A stretch of 43,650 nt of DNA. It comes from a virus. Below are positions 34,307 to 41,042 of this stretch, in pieces; the first letter of the stretch is position 1, and the number at the start of each line of letters is the position of its first letter. Both the position numbers and the translations under genes were made by a program. The notes beneath the pieces are model-generated. The model was not told the DNA's origin, did not search any database, and worked only from the letters and a program-made list of their open reading frames with translations. The DNA lies in the IMG/VR virus record IMGVR_UViG_3300021963_008766, positions 1 through 43,650 of that record. One strand, written 5' to 3'.

Positions 34307-35739
34307 TGTGTGGAATCCTAATTGCTCATAATCCTTCACAAGCAAGGATTAATTCTATTGCTCACAGAGGGATAGAATTTTCTACCCACTCTGATGCTTC
34401 TGGTTTAACCCTATGCCACCACAGGCTACCTATCCAAACAGCGGTTGGCGATGGATGGATTCAGCCGGTTGAAATAGCAAAGGATAAGTATCTTTTATTC
34501 AACGGGGAAATTTTTAATTATCCCACAGAATTATATGACTCTGATACGGCATATCTAGCTAGTCTTTTTTCAACTTGCCTAGACTTTTCATCGGTTGAAA
34601 TGTTTAGCGCTTTGTATGAGCCACATATTAAGAGCTGGGACGGTTTTTGGGCTATTTGTCTGGTTGACATGAAAGCTAAGAGTGTTATTTGCTTCACTGA
34701 TCCATTAGGAAAGAAATGCCTATATTATAACGACCTAGGTGAAATCTGCTCAGAAATGAAGGGTCTTATCAATGGAAACTCATTTTTGGATTCATCCTTT
34801 ATGGGAGGTGTGAGAAAATGGGGATATGTTCCCAATGAATCCACACCATTTGAGAATATCCAAAAGATCAAACCAAATTACTTTTATCAATGGAATTTTG
34901 CTGCTCCTGATTTTAAGAAAACGTACGGCCCTTATTTCTCATTTAAACCACCCAAATTTGAGTTTAATTCTGAAGATGAGTTACTAGATTGGACATGGAA
35001 TAAAATTGAAGCAGCGACAAAGAATAGGCTGTTAAGCTTAGACTATCCGATATCCATACTACTCTCTGGCGGATTGGACTCCTCTATCATAGGGGGATTA
35101 CTCCTTAAGCTGGGTGCAGATGTCAGCTGGTATACCATAAACAATGGACCGGACAATGATTACGTTAGGGAATGTGAGAAGTACTGGGACGTCAAGGTAA
35201 ATCAGTTGGAATACACAATGGATGAAAGTAGCATGAATCTGGATGAGCTATATTTCAAATGGAATGAATCTCCCATTGATTTAGGAAGCGTGGTACCACA
35301 ATACCTTTTATTTGATGCTATCAAGAAAGGCACAGATACCCGCATAGTTTTATCCGGGGATGGTGCAGACGAAATGTTCGGGGGTTATAGAAGAATAGAC
35401 GAGTACGATTCTCAGGGATCTGATGTTTTCCACGAATTAACATACTATCATTTACCAAGACTTGATAAAATGAGTATGGCTCACACATTAGAACTTAGAA
35501 ATCCTTTTTTAAATCTGGAATTACTACAGATGGCTTTAAATCTTCCAATGGAATTAAGAAAGCATAAAACAATTCTCAAAAAGACCTTTAGAGGATTAGT
35601 ACCAGATTCTGTTATAGATCGTAAAAAACACCCACTTAAAAATGAAAAAATAGTGAAAGATCCAATGGAATATAGGATTGAAGCTATTGAAAGATTTAAA
35701 AAGGGATACGTAGAATTTTTAGAAAAAGGAAGCTATTAA
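34306..35739 (+). CDS. asnB: Asparagine synthetase B-like glutamine amidotransferase
   Basis: 477 aa. N-terminal nucleophile Cys2 (MCGILIAHN), HHRLPIQ and NGEIFNYPTEL match class II glutamine amidotransferases; the PP-loop SGGLDSS (254-260) and SGDGADEMFGGYRR match the AsnB synthetase half. Bacterial AsnB is about 550 aa, so this is shorter but complete in its key sites. The reaction would be ATP-dependent transfer of ammonia to a carboxylate (asparagine, or a different acid, as in peptide- or sugar-modifying relatives). It meets the minus-strand ATP-grasp gene tail to tail with 4 nt overlap and no terminator. Confidence 0.92.
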   Translation: MCGILIAHNPSQARINSIAHRGIEFSTHSDASGLTLCHHRLPIQTAVGDGWIQPVEIAKDKYLLFNGEIFNYPTELYDSDTAYLASLFSTCLDFSSVEMFSALYEPHIKSWDGFWAICLVDMKAKSVICFTDPLGKKCLYYNDLGEICSEMKGLINGNSFLDSSFMGGVRKWGYVPNESTPFENIQKIKPNYFYQWNFAAPDFKKTYGPYFSFKPPKFEFNSEDELLDWTWNKIEAATKNRLLSLDYPISILLSGGLDSSIIGGLLLKLGADVSWYTINNGPDNDYVRECEKYWDVKVNQLEYTMDESSMNLDELYFKWNESPIDLGSVVPQYLLFDAIKKGTDTRIVLSGDGADEMFGGYRRIDEYDSQGSDVFHELTYYHLPRLDKMSMAHTLELRNPFLNLELLQMALNLPMELRKHKTILKKTFRGLVPDSVIDRKKHPLKNEKIVKDPMEYRIEAIERFKKGYVEFLEKGSY

Positions 35740-37226
35740 TAAAGCTCTATTCCAGCTAGGGGTTCACCCTTAGCATTAAGTGGAGAATAATCTTCAGGCT
35801 CATCAGTTAATAGGAAGGTTTTACTTGCGTCTACCACTAAACCAGCTATTTCCATAAATCCTCTATTGATAAGCATTGGTGTGCTTTTGTTTGTTCTATC
35901 AACAACAGAGAATTTCACTTTTTTATAAACCATCTTCCCAAATTCTATGTCTAGTAGAATAACTGGTCTTTTATCGGTTTGATCTCCAACTTCTGCGTGA
36001 GAATATTCCATTATTCGATTACTGAATGATTTACCACCAACTGTCCAGTTTAAAAATCCATCCGAAGATTCTTCAGAAGAATCTGCATGAAGAGAACATG
36101 CAATAGCACCATTTCCAGTATCCAATTTTCCAATGAATTTACCGATGCCTTTGACGTCAAAGATTTCTCTGAATCCTACCATTTTTCTAGGATAGTTCCA
36201 GTTCTTTTTGTTTAAAATGAATTCTAGAATGATTCCGGTCACATCCAGTCCTGTTGCTTGTTCGATACCATCTGTTCCTGGTGATGCATTCACCTCTAGA
36301 ACGTACGGTACGCCACTATTTTTACCTATGATAATATCTACACCACACCAAGAGCATTCAGTCGCTTTAGCAGCTCCTATTGCGATTTTTTCTATTTCTT
36401 TTGGAATTTCCACTGCTTCTGCTATTCCCCCCAATGAAACGTTGGTTCTGAAGTCATTCTCTACTCTGTTTCTTTTCATGGAAGCTATGATAGTGTAATT
36501 ATCACCATCGCCAGTGGAGTTTCTGCTTCCAACAACATGTATTCTTAAATCGTAATCAGCTTCTATCTTCTCTTGAACTATTAATTCAGTTTCTGGAGAA
36601 AGCTTCCACATTGTTTGAAGTGTGGATATAAGGGATTCTTTAGAATCTATCTGAAATACGCCGATACCTTTGGTTCCGCTTAGTGTCTTAACAACAACTG
36701 GATATTTGCCGCCAACTTTATTGATAGCGTTTTCTATATCATCCTCTGAAGATATTAAAGCAGTCTTAGGGGTTGGTATTCCTTTTTCCTGAAGCTTTTG
36801 GACTGTGTCCAGTTTATCCTCGCAAAGAAGAACTGCTTTAGGGGAATTAACAGACACGAATCCCAGGGATTCTAATTTCTCAAAGAATTTTACTGCTGCA
36901 GTGGAATTTATAGAAGACCTTCTAGCAAGGACAACTGCATTTTTAATGTCAATCTCATGCTTTATTTGACTTCCCTTGTTTCTAATAAAGAAGCTTCCGG
37001 ACTCTGTTTTTTCTATTTCACCTTGGGAGGTGTTGATGATTATACATTTAAATCCCAGAGAACTAGATTTCTCCATCATTTTTTTAACAGTCGGTGCAAG
37101 TGTATTTTTCTTGGACTCCAACTTGGTTGTTAAAATAATAAGGGAAATTGGCTTTTTAAATCCAGCCTTTGGTTTTCCAGCCCCCTGAAAAACAAAATCC
37201 TCTTGTTCGGTCAATAAATTATCCAT
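35736..37226 (-). CDS. RimK-type ATP-grasp ligase fused to retropepsin-like protease domain
   Basis: 496 aa. Residues about 25-345 are a RimK-like ATP-grasp: the VVKTLSGTKGIGV ATP-binding loop (about 178-190), KIEADYDLRIHVVG, and the metal site YVLEVNASPG (308-317). Known relatives add glutamates to protein ends. Residues about 350-496 match the RimB/DUF785 retropepsin-like domain: FIGKLDTGNGAIACSLHA (DTGN at 369-372, where DTGA is usual), then ADRP-like PVILLDIEFG and MLINRGFMEI. In bacteria RimK and RimB are usually two proteins. Fusion here gives ligase and trimmer in one chain. A GGGGATATATAG motif precedes the start. Confidence 0.88.
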   Translation of the reverse strand: MDNLLTEQEDFVFQGAGKPKAGFKKPISLIILTTKLESKKNTLAPTVKKMMEKSSSLGFKCIIINTSQGEIEKTESGSFFIRNKGSQIKHEIDIKNAVVLARRSSINSTAAVKFFEKLESLGFVSVNSPKAVLLCEDKLDTVQKLQEKGIPTPKTALISSEDDIENAINKVGGKYPVVVKTLSGTKGIGVFQIDSKESLISTLQTMWKLSPETELIVQEKIEADYDLRIHVVGSRNSTGDGDNYTIIASMKRNRVENDFRTNVSLGGIAEAVEIPKEIEKIAIGAAKATECSWCGVDIIIGKNSGVPYVLEVNASPGTDGIEQATGLDVTGIILEFILNKKNWNYPRKMVGFREIFDVKGIGKFIGKLDTGNGAIACSLHADSSEESSDGFLNWTVGGKSFSNRIMEYSHAEVGDQTDKRPVILLDIEFGKMVYKKVKFSVVDRTNKSTPMLINRGFMEIAGLVVDASKTFLLTDEPEDYSPLNAKGEPLAGIELY

Positions 37227-37242
37227 CTAAAACTTAGTTGAT

Positions 37243-37254
37243 CTATATATCCCC
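37243..37254 (-). promoter_or_regulatory. Putative late promoter (minus strand)
   Basis: GGGGATATATAG on the minus strand, 17 nt before the ATP-grasp start at 37226. Confidence 0.55.
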
Positions 37255-37263
37255 AATAAATAA

Positions 37264-37291
37264 AAAAGGAGATCTTATGGGATCTCCTTTT
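37264..37291 (-). terminator. Intrinsic terminator after the Glu-rich gene
   Basis: AAAAGGAGATC pairs exactly with GATCTCCTTTT around a 6-nt loop. Read on the minus strand it is followed by TTTTTTATT. It separates the Glu-rich gene from the ATP-grasp gene, which then has its own promoter. Confidence 0.75.
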
Positions 37292-37315
37292 GGATATTTT
37301 CTTTGAAATTAATGA

Positions 37316-37903
37316 TTAATTAAAAAATCTGTTAAAAGCAGGGTTTAGGATCTCTTCTGATTCTTCTTCCTCGTGATCTTCCTCAGTCATTTCGTCCTCT
37401 TCGTGTTCTTCTTCATGACCACCCATATCTTCGTCTTCGTCATCTTCTTCGTTAACGCCTTCTTCATCTTCAAGATCTTCTTCTTGATTATACTCGTCTA
37501 GGTCGATTTCTTCCTCTTCCATATCTTCCTCTTCGTCAACTTCTTCTTCATTGTATTCAGAATCTTCTTCGTCCATGGCTTCTTCGTCATCTTCCTCGTT
37601 AACGTTTTCTTCCATGTCTTCTTCATATTCTTCTTCCTCTTCTTCTTCCTCTTCCATATCATCTTCGGCTTCAACTTCTGAATCGTCTTCCATGTCAAAT
37701 GATGAATCCATACCGTCAGTTTCTTCGTTTTCGTCTTCCATTTCTTCGTCAGCAGGGATAGAGTCTGCACCTCCGTCGGTTTCAGTCTCCTCTTGGTCTA
37801 CAGTATCTGCAGTGTCCATATCCATTTCTGTATTGTCTTGTCCAAGTGTTCCTTCAGCGTATTGTTTAGAAAACTCCTCAAAACTTAAGATCTTTTTTTC
37901 CAT
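37316..37903 (-). CDS. Extremely acidic (Glu/Asp-rich) protein
   Basis: 195 aa, more than half acidic in the middle. Residues 1-18 (MEKKILSFEEFSKQYAEG) form a CTS-like N-terminus. The rest is low-complexity Glu/Asp with Met, and the last ten residues are LNPAFNRFFN. No domain is recognised. Such proteins may mimic DNA, bind basic proteins, or act as a packaged filler. Its place just upstream of a RimK-type glutamate ligase on the same strand suggests it could be the substrate, since the ligase adds glutamate to protein ends; this is a guess. Own promoter (37921-37930) and terminator. Confidence 0.65.
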   Translation of the reverse strand: MEKKILSFEEFSKQYAEGTLGQDNTEMDMDTADTVDQEETETDGGADSIPADEEMEDENEETDGMDSSFDMEDDSEVEAEDDMEEEEEEEEEYEEDMEENVNEEDDEEAMDEEDSEYNEEEVDEEEDMEEEEIDLDEYNQEEDLEDEEGVNEEDDEDEDMGGHEEEHEEDEMTEEDHEEEESEEILNPAFNRFFN

Positions 37904-37920
37904 TTTTGAATTATTTATAT

Positions 37921-37930
37921 GTATATATCT
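37921..37930 (-). promoter_or_regulatory. Putative late promoter (minus strand)
   Basis: AGATATATAC, 18 nt before the Glu-rich gene start at 37903. Confidence 0.6.
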
Positions 37931-37949
37931 TTTTTTGCGAACACAACCT

Positions 37950-38216
37950 TTACTCCCCTGGTGCTGCAGGATGCTCTCCCATGTTAGCAGCTCTTCCGGA
38001 TTCGGTTGCTCCGTATCCTGGGTAATCTATTTTAGATTGGTGTTTAAACACCGAATCCCCATATCCAACATACTCATAAGGCTTCTCAAGCTTAATCTCA
38101 TGAAATGGGGATCTATCCTCTTTACTTAAGTTCTTTGGATTCCAAGGATCTGCTATAACCTTTAAGAAGTCTTTAAACTCTAAGATTTCTCTCTTTTTTA
38201 CGTTTTTTTGATGCAT
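37950..38216 (-). CDS. Small hypothetical protein, 88 aa
   Basis: Starts MHQKNVKKREILEFKDFLK, with an LEFKDFL stretch of the CTS-like type, then a Pro/Tyr/Gly-rich end (YGDSVFKHQSKIDYPGYGA, EHPAAPGE). No family is recognised. It follows the 230-aa gene by 15 nt with no GATATATA of its own, so it is probably the second gene of that message. Confidence 0.5.
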   Translation of the reverse strand: MHQKNVKKREILEFKDFLKVIADPWNPKNLSKEDRSPFHEIKLEKPYEYVGYGDSVFKHQSKIDYPGYGATESGRAANMGEHPAAPGE

Positions 38217-38231
38217 CTTTTCTTTTTTTTA

Positions 38232-38924
38232 TTATCCTAGTCCTAAAAGACTTAATATTCCACCTCCTGTACCACCTTCGGTTCCTGTTTCTGAGGACTT
38301 AGCTGCTTTAGCTAGATCCTTCTCTGAAAATTTTCCTCCTCCAAATATATCTTTAAATGAGGTACCTTCTCCGCAAACTACTCCTTCTAGTTTACCTTCT
38401 AGCATATTTATAAAGTCTGTTGAGTTGATATAATTAGTTAAAGCCTCTCTTGTTGAAGCAACGAATGTTCCTCCTAGTCCAGACTCAAAGTTGATGTTAA
38501 TGCCCAATCCTCTAGAAAGAATTGCCGAAATAGCTTTTTCTTCTAGGGTTTCAAGTAATCCCTTTGATATTGCATCTGTCCAATATTTACAAGATCCTGC
38601 CCCGAAATAGCTTCCTATTTGAGTGAATGAAATGTTTTCCACTATGTTTTTAGCAAATTCACTCATAAATCCACCATCATTAGGTAAACCTAGTTTATCT
38701 AATAGCCATCCTGCAGCATAGTTTTTTAATCTATCTTCGAATCCACCAAGTAGTTTAACCCCTAATCCGCTAATTAAATCTGAAATACCTTCGTTTATTT
38801 GATCTTTAGATTCACCTTTCTGTAACATGTCATTATAGTGTGCCTCTAAGCCCTCCACTATTCTGAAGTATTCTTCGTCAGTGATTTTAACCTTGCTGAA
38901 TTCTGAATATTTGATGACTTTCAT
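38232..38924 (-). CDS. Glycine-rich hypothetical protein with CTS-like N-terminus
   Basis: 230 aa from the ATG at 38924. The longer frame (start 39083) is rejected because a late-promoter motif (38941-38950) lies inside it and the N-terminus MKVIKYSEFSKVKI then fits the CTS-like set. The body is Gly/Leu-rich with amphipathic helices (ISDLISGLGVKLLGGFEDRL, KNYAAGWLLDKLGL) and a Gly-rich end (GTGGGILSLLGLG). The helices could be membrane-active, or it may be a packaged internal protein; neither is shown. Family unknown. Confidence 0.6.
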   Translation of the reverse strand: MKVIKYSEFSKVKITDEEYFRIVEGLEAHYNDMLQKGESKDQINEGISDLISGLGVKLLGGFEDRLKNYAAGWLLDKLGLPNDGGFMSEFAKNIVENISFTQIGSYFGAGSCKYWTDAISKGLLETLEEKAISAILSRGLGININFESGLGGTFVASTREALTNYINSTDFINMLEGKLEGVVCGEGTSFKDIFGGGKFSEKDLAKAAKSSETGTEGGTGGGILSLLGLG

Positions 38925-38940
38925 TTCTACTTTATTTTTA

Positions 38941-38950
38941 TTATATATCT
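38941..38950 (-). promoter_or_regulatory. Putative late promoter (minus strand)
   Basis: AGATATATAA, 17 nt before the ATG at 38924. It decides the start choice. Back-to-back with the plus-strand copy at 38973. Confidence 0.6.
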
Positions 38951-38972
38951 CACCCGTAATAATAAAACCAAA

Positions 38973-38981
38973 GATATATAA
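38973..38981 (+). promoter_or_regulatory. Putative late promoter (plus strand)
   Basis: GATATATAA, 21 nt before the TTG start at 39002. With the minus copy it forms a compact divergent late-promoter pair about 30 bp apart. Confidence 0.6.
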
Positions 38982-39001
38982 CTCCATAAACAAGTCATCA
39001 A

Positions 39002-39568
39002 TTGAAACATCTCCTAACTTATCGCGGTTTATTTGAAAGCACCTCTGCAGGATCTCAGGACAGGGGGTCTTCCGATGTTCCACCTTTTAAGTTTGCTATC
39101 AACTTCGACCCGAGACTGGGATACACAAAACATGATTTTACCCACGATCTAACAGAAATTTATAAGGAATACACAGGAAGAGAGCGTAAGGAATTAATGG
39201 ATGTTGTTTTTAAAAGCTGTGGGATTTTTAGAATCTCTGATATATTAGATTTGTCACAGGATAGAGTGGATGGACTAATAAAAGATGTTGAAAGATACAT
39301 GGAGAGTAAATCCGAGTACAAACTAGAGATATTTCCCGATGGATTTATTCTTTGCTTTGAAGGACTTAAACATAGAGGAAGAACCTGCGATGTCTATTAT
39401 TCCCCGTCGGAAGCTAAAGTTAAAATATCCTATACAGATTTATATCCCGAAAACGAAGAGATCGTTATTGGAATTGACGGATTTTCCCCAGTATCTGTTG
39501 GGATTAAGCCCGATGATTTTTTAGCAACAGTTGAAAAGTGTGATAACTATTCAAGAAAAATCTCATAG
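39002..39568 (+). CDS. Hypothetical protein, 188 aa (TTG start)
   Basis: Start is TTG at 39002 (MKHLLTYRGLFES), chosen because it sits behind a late-promoter motif and the N-terminus again ends in LFES, the segment seen in NPIFES and NPLFES of the large head-module proteins. The middle is mixed alpha/beta (FKFAINFDPRLGYTKHDFTH). It includes a positive RGRT loop. No family is recognised. It meets the minus-strand 104-aa gene tail to tail with 6 nt overlap. Confidence 0.55.
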   Translation: MKHLLTYRGLFESTSAGSQDRGSSDVPPFKFAINFDPRLGYTKHDFTHDLTEIYKEYTGRERKELMDVVFKSCGIFRISDILDLSQDRVDGLIKDVERYMESKSEYKLEIFPDGFILCFEGLKHRGRTCDVYYSPSEAKVKISYTDLYPENEEIVIGIDGFSPVSVGIKPDDFLATVEKCDNYSRKIS

Positions 39569-39877
39569 CATAGAAAGGTAGTCCCTATAGTTATTCACTA
39601 TAAATTCGATGGATTTTTCCTTGATCAAATCAAAAGAGATTTCATCCTCCCCTTTACTTTTTTCCAGGTCCACTATAATAAAGCAGTCTGTGTATTTGGA
39701 GAAATTTTTGATTTCCTTTTCAAAGAACCCGTATATCTTCCTGTCCGACTTTGTGTAATTTGGTAAAGGATCCATTAGTTCACTTAGTAATAAACCCACC
39801 TGCTCTGTTTCATCCACTTTTATAATGGAAAACAGCCAGGAGTAAATCCTCATCTTTTTATTTTTGTTGTTCCTCAT
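39563..39877 (-). CDS. Small hypothetical protein, 104 aa
   Basis: Family unknown. Basic N-terminus (MRNNKNKKMRIYSWLFSIIK), then acidic helices and a KSIEFIVNNYRDYLSML end. It shares the A of TAATG with the 137-aa gene upstream, so both are on one message. Likely partner or small accessory of that protein. Confidence 0.5.
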   Translation of the reverse strand: MRNNKNKKMRIYSWLFSIIKVDETEQVGLLLSELMDPLPNYTKSDRKIYGFFEKEIKNFSKYTDCFIIVDLEKSKGEDEISFDLIKEKSIEFIVNNYRDYLSML

Positions 39878-40290
39878 TACAACATATCCCCTGTCCTTGG
39901 AAAAAAACTTTTCGTTGTGATTTTAAATTCTAGGGATTTCTCTATTTCTTCTAAGTATGGATTTATTTTTTGCATGAAGTTTTCCAATACCTCTAGGGTT
40001 CCGTCTAGAATTAGCTCTATTTCATCATTCCCGTCTACCAGTGTAATTAATTCATGAGCCTTCTCTATTTCATCGTTGGTCATGTTTTTAACTGTTCTAT
40101 CACTTAGCTTATTAAATTTTTGGAAATTCTTAATGTCATTATAAACACGGGTAATCTTTTGGATTTGTTCAGAATACTTCTTCTCACCCAGATCTGTTTC
40201 AACAGATTGCAAAAAGTCCATTAGAATATAATACTTATGCTCTGCGTCAATAGGATCCTGTAAAAACCAATATGGTTGTAAATTTTTCAT
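39877..40290 (-). CDS. Hypothetical protein, 137 aa
   Basis: Starts MKNLQPYWFLQDPIDAEHKY; helical through the middle (LMDFLQSVETDLG, VYNDIKNFQKF) and ends in KSFFPRTGDML. The N-terminal PYWFLQDPID part looks conserved-like for a phage protein, but I cannot name it. It leads a two-gene message behind an AT-rich GGGTTATATATT motif. Confidence 0.5.
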   Translation of the reverse strand: MKNLQPYWFLQDPIDAEHKYYILMDFLQSVETDLGEKKYSEQIQKITRVYNDIKNFQKFNKLSDRTVKNMTNDEIEKAHELITLVDGNDEIELILDGTLEVLENFMQKINPYLEEIEKSLEFKITTKSFFPRTGDML

Positions 40291-40303
40291 TGCTTACTAC
40301 TAT

Positions 40304-40315
40304 AATATATAACCC
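40304..40315 (-). promoter_or_regulatory. Possible late promoter variant (minus strand)
   Basis: GGGTTATATATT on the minus strand, about 14 nt before the start at 40290. The G-A-T of the core is replaced by G-T-T, so it is weaker than the others. The remaining gap to 40436 holds no gene or clear element. Confidence 0.35.
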
Positions 40316-40436
40316 AAAAACGGCTTGATTCCTCCATTTAAAAAAATATTTCTGATTTTTGGAAACTTTCCGCTAAAACACAACTAAGATTGTTATCTAT
40401 TAACATCCTGGGTTATGAATATATCTATAGTCTCTT

Positions 40437-41021
40437 ATGAGCCCCTTTCTAGTAATAGCTTACTACACCTTAGGAAACCAATACGAATCTCTCTCGGAAA
40501 ATCTTAAAAAATCTTGCAAGGATTTTAATCTCCCCTTGTTTTTAAAGCCTATAGAAAATCTAGGTTCTTGGTCTAAGAACACACACTATAAAGCAAACTT
40601 TATTCAGGAGTGTCTTAGAAGATTTTCACAAAACTTAGTTTATGTTGATGTTGATGCAGTCTTTAGAAGCTATCCAAGTCTTTTCGAAGATCTAGAATGC
40701 GATATAGCATATAGGACAGAAAACTTCAAGTGGAGATCCAACGAGGCATTAAGTGGTACTATCTTTCTTAATAATAACGACAAGATAAAAGCTTTCGTTC
40801 AAACTTGGATAGAGATGAACGATAAAACTCCAGCAGTTAAGCTTAAGCCAGAAACCTGGGAACAAGCTAACATGCAAAGAGCATTATCTGAAAGCAAGGA
40901 ATTGGAGTATTATAATCTACCGCCAGAGTACACTTACATATTTGATCATACTAAAAGACTGTATCCTGATATACCCCCAGTTATAGAGCATTTTCAGGCT
41001 TCTAGAAAGGCTGATATATAA
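40437..41021 (+). CDS. GT-A-type glycosyltransferase-like protein, paralogue A
   Basis: 194 aa. The DxD motif (NLVYVDVDAVFRSYPSLFED, about residues 66-85) and the EALSGTIFLNN segment resemble nucleotide-diphospho-sugar transferases (the family including PF03407-type proteins). GSWSKNTHYKANFI parallels the second gene. Length is close to a bare catalytic domain. Starts at ATG 40437 with no SD. A GATATATA promoter for the next gene overlaps its stop. Substrate and acceptor unknown. Confidence 0.7.
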   Translation: MSPFLVIAYYTLGNQYESLSENLKKSCKDFNLPLFLKPIENLGSWSKNTHYKANFIQECLRRFSQNLVYVDVDAVFRSYPSLFEDLECDIAYRTENFKWRSNEALSGTIFLNNNDKIKAFVQTWIEMNDKTPAVKLKPETWEQANMQRALSESKELEYYNLPPEYTYIFDHTKRLYPDIPPVIEHFQASRKADI

Positions 41022-41023
41022 AA
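41013..41023 (+). promoter_or_regulatory. Putative late promoter overlapping a stop codon
   Basis: GATATATAAAA; the last codons of the previous gene (GAT-ATA-TAA) form the motif. About 22 nt before the ATG at 41043. Confidence 0.5.
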
Positions 41024-41042
41024 AACAAAGAACCTTAATGTT

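Noticed and set aside
37551-38129. Plus-strand Ser-rich ORF
   Set aside because: It is the antisense of the Glu/Asp-rich gene; GAA/GAT codons read backwards as TTC/ATC/TCT. The minus-strand gene has promoter and terminator.
38925-39083. N-terminal extension of the 230-aa minus-strand protein
   Set aside because: A late-promoter motif lies inside the extension, and the downstream ATG gives a CTS-like start. The extension also overlaps the divergent gene.
40291-40436. Extra gene in the 146-base gap
   Set aside because: Only short frames are present (one ATG at 40415 leads to a short frame that does not fit the GT start). The region holds a weak minus-strand promoter and otherwise nothing visible.
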